Positions 7,484 through 11,559 of a stretch of DNA of 11,559 bases are shown in pieces. The stretch is from Paracoccaceae bacterium (GTDB lineage: Bacteria > Pseudomonadota > Alphaproteobacteria > Rhodobacterales > Rhodobacteraceae). The stretch is from contig JALSGY010000429.1 of NCBI GenBank assembly GCA_026982515.1, positions 1 through 11,559 on the forward strand. Reading direction: 5' to 3'. Positions within the stretch are counted from its first letter, which is position 1. Each line of letters opens with the position of its first letter. Made by a program: the position numbers and the translations under genes. The notes below the pieces were generated by a model, which saw nothing but the letters and a program-made list of their open reading frames with translations, was not told where the DNA came from and searched no databases.

Positions 7484-7665
7484 TCGCCCCCCGCGCATCG
7501 ATTGCCAGAACATGGGGCAAACTTTGGCGGGAAAGTAAAGGGGATAGCCAAGTGACGGAAAATATTGAATTCAACCTGAGGGTGAGTGTTGCAATTTGAA
7601 AAGCATTTTGGCAACCTCCCGCGTGAACGCCGCCAAAAATGCGATAATTCAGGGGAAAGGACGGC
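7484..7665. promoter_or_regulatory. divergent spacer between phoR and the pseudo-receiver gene
   Basis: This 182-base spacer, more AT-rich than its flanks, must hold the promoters of phoR (minus) and the small plus-strand gene. An imperfect inverted repeat is visible: 7603-7612 (GCATTTTGGC) pairs with 7632-7642 (GCCAAAAATGC) apart from one extra A, around a 19-base loop. GATAAT at 7643-7648 resembles a -10 hexamer for the plus gene, but no matching -35 lies at the right distance. A very degenerate Pho-box-like pair is present at 7541-7558 on the minus strand. Confidence 0.45.
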
Positions 7666-8074
7666 ATGACAGCAATCGAAGACAAGACGAGGTTCTGCGA
7701 AGCCCCCGGCCTCCGGGCCGGGACAGATGCCGCGCTGCGGCCGATCATCCTGGCCGTCGGCGAGGTGGAGAAGTGGAAACGCTCGGGCCGCGCCCTGCCG
7801 CAGGACAGCCAGATCGTCTTCGCCGAATTCCACGATATTTCGCCGGAACTTCTGCAGACGCTGAACCCTGACGTGGTGCTCTCGCCGCTCTTGTGCCCGG
7901 CCTTCGACTGCCTCGATCTGGCCCAGGCCCTCACACGCTCGGGTTTTCGTGGCCGTTACCGGATCATCGCCCCGGCCCTGCCCGATCCGGCGGTGATCAT
8001 CTCGGAAATCGAGATGCTCTGCCCGCGGCTGGATTTCAGCTTCATCTTCACCACCGACGCTATGGGCCGGCGCC

Positions 8075-8082
<8 letters not shown>
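7666..8082 (+). CDS. conserved-looking small protein, receiver-like without phospho-Asp
   Basis: Cytoplasmic protein of 138 residues with no signal peptide or membrane segment. AAAGGA lies 4 bases before the ATG, a good ribosome site. I do not recognise a named family. The pattern after residue 48 alternates strands and helices like a response-regulator receiver. Residues 67-86 (NPDVVLSPLLCPAFDCLDLA) line up with PhoB's own PPDVVVLDWMLPGVSGIEIC. At the phospho-Asp position there is Pro74, and the usual acidic pair and lysine are not evident. It is thus possibly a non-phosphorylatable pseudo-receiver. It diverges from phoR, which hints at, but does not prove, a regulatory link. Its last 8 bases overlap the end of the opposite carbonic anhydrase-like gene. 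Coding status is well supported by ribosome site, composition and fit between neighbours; function is unknown. Confidence 0.85.
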
Positions 8083-8601
<519 letters not shown>

Positions 8602-8605
<4 letters not shown>

Positions 8606-9243
8606 TTGCGTTCCTCGAATTCCCGGTTCAGTCCGCGCACGAACTCGTTGAGCCACGGCTGGCGGTCGCGGCGCATCCGTTCGGCGGCGACGATGGTCTT
8701 CAGCTTCTCCGCCGTCTCGTCGAGATCGTCGTTGACCAGCACGTAGTCGTATTCGGCCCAGTGGCTGATCTCGGCCTGGCTCTTGGCCATGCGCCCGGCG
8801 ATCACCTCTTCGCTGTCCTGGCCGCGGGCGCGCAGGCGGCGCTCCAGTTCGGCGATCGAGGGCGGCAGGATGAAGATCGAGACCACGTCCTTGCCCAGCG
8901 CCGAGTTGCGGATCTGCTGCCCGCCCTGCCAGTCGATGTCGAACAGCGTGTCGCGGCCCTCGGCCATGGCCTCTTCCACCGGCTTGCGGGGGCTGCCGTA
9001 GAAATGGCCGAACACTTCCGCATGTTCCAGCATCTCGCCGGCCGCGACCATGCGCTGGAATTCCTCGCGGTCGAGGAAGCGGTAGTCGCGCCCGTCCACC
9101 TCGCCGGGGCGCGGCGGGCGGGTAGTGGCGGAAACCGAAAAGCGTATCGTCGGGTCCCATTCCATCAGCCGCCGCGAGAGCGTGGACTTGCCCGCCCCCG
9201 AGGGCGAGGAGATGATCAGCAGCAGCCCGCGCCGCGCATTCAT
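8602..9243 (-). CDS. gmk: guanylate kinase
   Basis: Essential cytoplasmic enzyme of 213 residues that converts GMP and ATP to GDP and ADP. The P-loop is PSGAGKST (14-21). The GMP-binding segment SVSATTRPPRPGEVDGRDY (36-54) holds the conserved Ser, Arg42, Arg45 and Tyr54, and EHAEVFGHFYGSP and DIDWQGGQQI follow as in the family. The lid region has RLRARGQDSEEVIAGRM. Length is normal and no key residue is missing. The ATG at 9243 lies 3 bases after the yicC stop, with GGAG 6 bases before it. The pairing of yicC then gmk is common in bacteria, and here the carbonic anhydrase-like gene joins the same run. Assignment is firm. Confidence 0.97.
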
Positions 9244-9246
9244 GGC

Positions 9247-10143
9247 CTACTCCACGTTCTGAACCTGCTCGCGCATCTGATCGATCACCGCCTTGAGGTC
9301 AAGGCCGATGCGGGTCAGCTCCACCGATTGCGCCTTGGCGCACAGGGTGTTGGCCTCGCGGTTGAACTCCTGGGTGAGGAAGTCGAGCTTGCGCCCTACC
9401 GGCACGTCGTCCTCCAGAAGGGCACGGGCGGCCTGCACATGGGCGCGCAGGCGGTCGATCTCTTCGGTCACGTCCGCCTTCACGGCGATCAGTGCCAGTT
9501 CCTGGGCCACCCGGTCGGGGTCGGCGCCCTCGGAATTGTCCAGCACCCGGGTAAGGTTTTCGCGCAGGGTTTGCGCCATCTTCTCCTTGCGCGCCTCGGC
9601 CGCGCGAGCGGCCCGTTCGGCCAGCGCGGCGATGGTATCGAGCTGGGCGCCGATCACCCGTGCCAGCGCCGCGCCCTCGGCCGCGCGCATGGTGTCGAAG
9701 GCGGCCAGCAGAGCGGGAAACTCGGCGCTCAGGGCCTTGAGCAGCGGAGCGCTGTCGGCCTCGGGCCGAGAGCTCTCGGCCAGCGCGCGCAGGTTGAGGA
9801 TGTCGGCCGCCGAGGTCGGCGCGAGCTGCAGGTCATGCGCGACCGTGGCCCTGTGCTCAAGGCTCTTCAGCACGGCCAGAACCCGGTCAAGCACCTCCGG
9901 GTCGGGCTGCACCTGCGCCGCCGCCCCGGCCTCGCGCTGCAGCTTCAGAGAAACCGTTACCGCGCCGCGCGCCACCGCCCCCTGCACCATCGGCCGGAGC
10001 GCCGCCTCCAGCCCCTCGATCCAGTCGGGCAGGCGCAGGCGGATGTCGAGCCCGCGCGCATTGACGGCGCGGATTTCCCAGGCCCAGGTAAAGCCGTGTC
10101 CCTCTCCGCGGGCCGAGGCAAATCCGGTCATCGATTTCGTCAT
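9247..10143 (-). CDS. yicC: YicC family endoribonuclease
   Basis: YicC/YloC family protein of 298 residues. Members have been shown to be RNA endonucleases that act on RNA decay; substrates here are unknown. The N-terminal family signature is present (MTKSMTGFASARGE, then WEIRAVNARGLDIRLRLPD). The C-terminal DUF1732 part is clear: DRVAQELALIAVKADVTEEI, then PVGRKLDFLTQEFNREANT and AKAQSVELTRIGLDLK. The middle is Ala-rich and variable, probably helical. The start at 10143 gives the family's normal N-terminus, but no good ribosome site is visible upstream (AACCCGC before ATG), so the message may be short-leadered or leaderless. It is the first gene of the yicC-gmk-carbonic anhydrase run and diverges from the PAS gene. 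Confidence 0.94.
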   Translation of the reverse strand: MTKSMTGFASARGEGHGFTWAWEIRAVNARGLDIRLRLPDWIEGLEAALRPMVQGAVARGAVTVSLKLQREAGAAAQVQPDPEVLDRVLAVLKSLEHRATVAHDLQLAPTSAADILNLRALAESSRPEADSAPLLKALSAEFPALLAAFDTMRAAEGAALARVIGAQLDTIAALAERAARAAEARKEKMAQTLRENLTRVLDNSEGADPDRVAQELALIAVKADVTEEIDRLRAHVQAARALLEDDVPVGRKLDFLTQEFNREANTLCAKAQSVELTRIGLDLKAVIDQMREQVQNVE

Positions 10144-10147
10144 GCGG

Positions 10148-10236
10148 GTTAACCAGTTAGCAATTTTTTACAACACCCCGCCGCGAATCCATGGCATGTT
10201 AACGGACAGGTAAGAATTGTTGCAGTAACGGTTAAC
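10148..10236. promoter_or_regulatory. divergent control region with inverted GTTAAC repeats
   Basis: The spacer between yicC and the PAS gene is AT-rich and carries three GTTAAC palindromes (10148-10153, 10198-10203, 10231-10236). The outer two belong to a longer imperfect inverted repeat: GTTAACCAGTTAGCAA at 10148-10163 and TTGCAGTAACGGTTAAC at 10220-10236. The middle copy is similar to the third over GTTAAC and the following GACAGG/AGACGG. The arrangement is symmetrical towards the two genes and looks like regulator sites. TTAA-N7-(G)TAA at 10199-10213 resembles a degenerate CtrA site. No confident -35/-10 pair was identified. Confidence 0.5.
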
Positions 10237-10286
10237 AGACGGTGAATTGCGGGACAACCGCCTGCGTTCACCAAGGATGGGGGAAC

Positions 10287-10979
10287 ATGTCAGGAGGAGC
10301 TTCAGGCCGCAATGGCAAGGTCGTTTCGCTGATGGCGCACGCCGGCAACAGGTTTCACGCCCCGGCCCTCGTGGAGGGCTACTGGCACGCGCTGCGCGGA
10401 GGCGGGGATGTGCCGCTGCGCGCCCGGGTGGATCCGCGCGGCATCGAGGACGCGCTGGAATACGCCTTCATCGCCGAGCGCATCGCCCCGGGGCTGGCGC
10501 GGCTGCGCATCGCCGGGATGCATCTGAGCGATCTGATGGGCATGGAGGTGCGCGGCATGCCGCTGTCAGCCATGTTTGCCGCGCCGGCCCGCCCGGCCCT
10601 TGCCGAAGCGCTGGAGCAGGTCTGCGCCGCGCCGGCCACCGTCTGGGCCACCCTGGAGGCGGGCGAGGCGCCGGGAGGTGACGCGCTGCGGGGGCGGATG
10701 TTCCTGGCCCCGCTGAAAAGCGATTTCGGCGAGGTGAACCGGATCCTCGGCTGCCTGCAGACCTTCGGGAGGATCGGGCGCACGCCGCGGCGGCTGGTGT
10801 TGCGGGATCTCCGCACCAGCCCCTTCGAGGCCCCCGGCGCGCAGCCCGCCCCGGCCGCTGCCGCCACCGCGCCGGTTACGGGGTTTTCCGAAGCGCCGGC
10901 CCCTTTTGCCCATGCCCCGAAGGCGCAAGGGCCGGACGACAGGCGCCCGGCCCTGCGGCTGGTCTGCGACAATGACTGA
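10287..10979 (+). CDS. PAS domain protein of the DUF1457 (PAS_5) type
   Basis: Cytoplasmic protein of 230 residues. The central part, about 27-165, fits the PAS_5/DUF1457 family of alphaproteobacteria: LVEGYWHALRGGGDVPLRAR, then VDPRGIEDALEYAFIAER, RLRIAGMHLSDLMGMEVRGM and MFLAPLKSD. The C-terminal 50 residues are Ala/Pro-rich and look unstructured, ending in RRPALRLVCDND. No output domain is present, so it probably acts through a partner; ligand and role are unknown. The ATG at 10287 is chosen because AAGGA and GGGGG lie just before it. A GTG at 10242 would add 15 residues unlike the family and would run into the spacer repeat. Its stop abuts the stop of the opposite isomerase gene. Confidence 0.85.
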   Translation: MSGGASGRNGKVVSLMAHAGNRFHAPALVEGYWHALRGGGDVPLRARVDPRGIEDALEYAFIAERIAPGLARLRIAGMHLSDLMGMEVRGMPLSAMFAAPARPALAEALEQVCAAPATVWATLEAGEAPGGDALRGRMFLAPLKSDFGEVNRILGCLQTFGRIGRTPRRLVLRDLRTSPFEAPGAQPAPAAAATAPVTGFSEAPAPFAHAPKAQGPDDRRPALRLVCDND

Positions 10980-11559
10980 TCAGCCCGCCGCGGCCGCCTG
11001 AGGCTGCGCCTTGCCGGGGGTCATGTCGATACCGGTGATCTCGGCCTCGGCCACCAGCCCCTCCACCAGCGCCCGGGCCGCCCGCGCCCAGGCGGCCTTT
11101 TCCAGCGCCGCGCGAATCTCTCCGCGCACCGCCTCGAAGGGCAGCGCCCGCCCCTCGGCCCTGTGGTCGAGACGGATGATGTGAAAGCCGAAGCGGCTTT
11201 CCACCGGCTCGGGCCAGATGGCGCCCTCTTCCAGCTGCGTCAGCACTGCCTCGAATTCGGGCACCGTGTCGCCGGGGCGCAGCTGGCCCAGTCGCCCGCC
11301 CTGGGCGGCGGAGGAGCAATTCGAGGCGTGGCGGGCCTCGCGCTCGAAGGCGTCGGGCGCATCGTGCAGCCTGCGCAGGATTTCCTGCGCGCTTTTGCGC
11401 GCGGCCTTGCGGGCCGCGGCATCGCCCGGCGGGGCGGCGATGAGGATGTGCGAGGCCTCGTAGAGATCGGGAGAGCGGAACTGCCCGGGCCGGGCCTCGA
11501 AGAGGCGGGCGCAATCCTCGTCACTGACCGGGGCGGGCTCGACCGCCTCGTCGAGGAAG
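10980..11559 (-). CDS. parvulin-type peptidyl-prolyl isomerase, 5' end missing
   Basis: The frame is open from the right edge to a TGA at 10980-10982, giving the last 192 residues; the N-terminus is outside the window. Parvulin (PpiC/rotamase) features are clear: YEASHILI with His37 of the fragment, CSSAAQGGRLGQLRPGD (81-97), VPEFEAVLTQLEEG, and PVESRFGFHIIRLDHR with His126. A helical tail follows. The family speeds cis-trans isomerisation at proline and helps folding, often in the periplasm, but a signal peptide cannot be checked here. The motif style is close to PpiC proteins that follow narI in nitrate reductase operons of other Proteobacteria, a guess from memory. A short internal GTG at 11264 is not the true start, since the parvulin domain extends well upstream of it. 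Confidence 0.88.
   Translation of the reverse strand, partial: FLDEAVEPAPVSDEDCARLFEARPGQFRSPDLYEASHILIAAPPGDAAARKAARKSAQEILRRLHDAPDAFEREARHASNCSSAAQGGRLGQLRPGDTVPEFEAVLTQLEEGAIWPEPVESRFGFHIIRLDHRAEGRALPFEAVRGEIRAALEKAAWARAARALVEGLVAEAEITGIDMTPGKAQPQAAAAG

Noticed and set aside
6377..7555. Open plus-strand frame of 392 codons
   Set aside because: It is antisense to phoR, starts inside the pst promoter region, and has antisense-type composition. phoR shows all kinase motifs on the other strand.
7552..7599. Tiny GTG-initiated frame of 15 codons in the phoR spacer
   Set aside because: There is no ribosome site and no recognisable leader-peptide feature, so chance is the simplest explanation.
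7464..7934. Minus-strand frame of 156 codons between phoR and the small gene
   Set aside because: It overlaps the divergent spacer, the phoR start and the opposite gene, which has a better ribosome site and coding bias. No domain is visible in the product.
10242..10286. Upstream GTG start that lengthens the PAS protein by 15 residues
   Set aside because: The ATG at 10287 has a good ribosome site, and the added residues (NCGTTACVHQGWG) do not look like the family's N-terminus.

Overview
The window is a GC-rich alphaproteobacterial chromosome segment, most probably from the Rhodobacterales (Rhodobacter/Paracoccus-like). The evidence is the strong G/C bias at third codon positions, a phoR / pstSCAB-phoU-phoB phosphate block, extended PstC and PstA permeases, and a neighbourhood of gamma-carbonic anhydrase, gmk, yicC and a DUF1457-type PAS gene. 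No mobile element, CRISPR array, rRNA or tRNA was seen. This is mostly an ordinary, well-organised core region. No intergenic stretch exceeds 300 bases.

Layout. The left edge (1-241) holds a possible 3' end of an unidentified plus-strand gene and an AT-rich spacer. From 242 to 7483 everything is on the minus strand. Read in transcription order, it is phoR (histidine kinase), a terminator-like hairpin, a triple Pho box, then pstS, pstC, pstA, pstB, phoU and phoB. PstSCAB imports phosphate. PhoU couples transporter state to PhoR, PhoR phosphorylates PhoB, and PhoB should activate pstS through the Pho box at 6355-6383, which makes a closed feedback loop. A 24-base perfect palindrome between pstS and pstC probably sets the excess of binding protein over permease.

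Divergent from phoR is a small plus-strand gene (7666-8082). Its product resembles a response-regulator receiver in which the phospho-accepting aspartate is a proline. It converges on, and overlaps by 8 bases, a minus-strand cluster: yicC (RNase family), gmk (guanylate kinase) and a gamma-carbonic anhydrase-like gene, with gaps of 3 and -4 bases. Divergent from yicC, across a spacer with an inverted GTTAAC-containing repeat, lies a PAS/DUF1457 gene. It ends base-to-base against a convergent parvulin-type peptidyl-prolyl isomerase gene that runs off the right edge.

The most interesting items are the pseudo-receiver protein next to phoR, the three-heptamer Pho box, the alternative hairpins at the phoR 3' end, the membrane-anchor-free PhoR, and the inverted repeat in the yicC/PAS spacer. 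I did not find convincing evidence of a wholly new multi-gene system.
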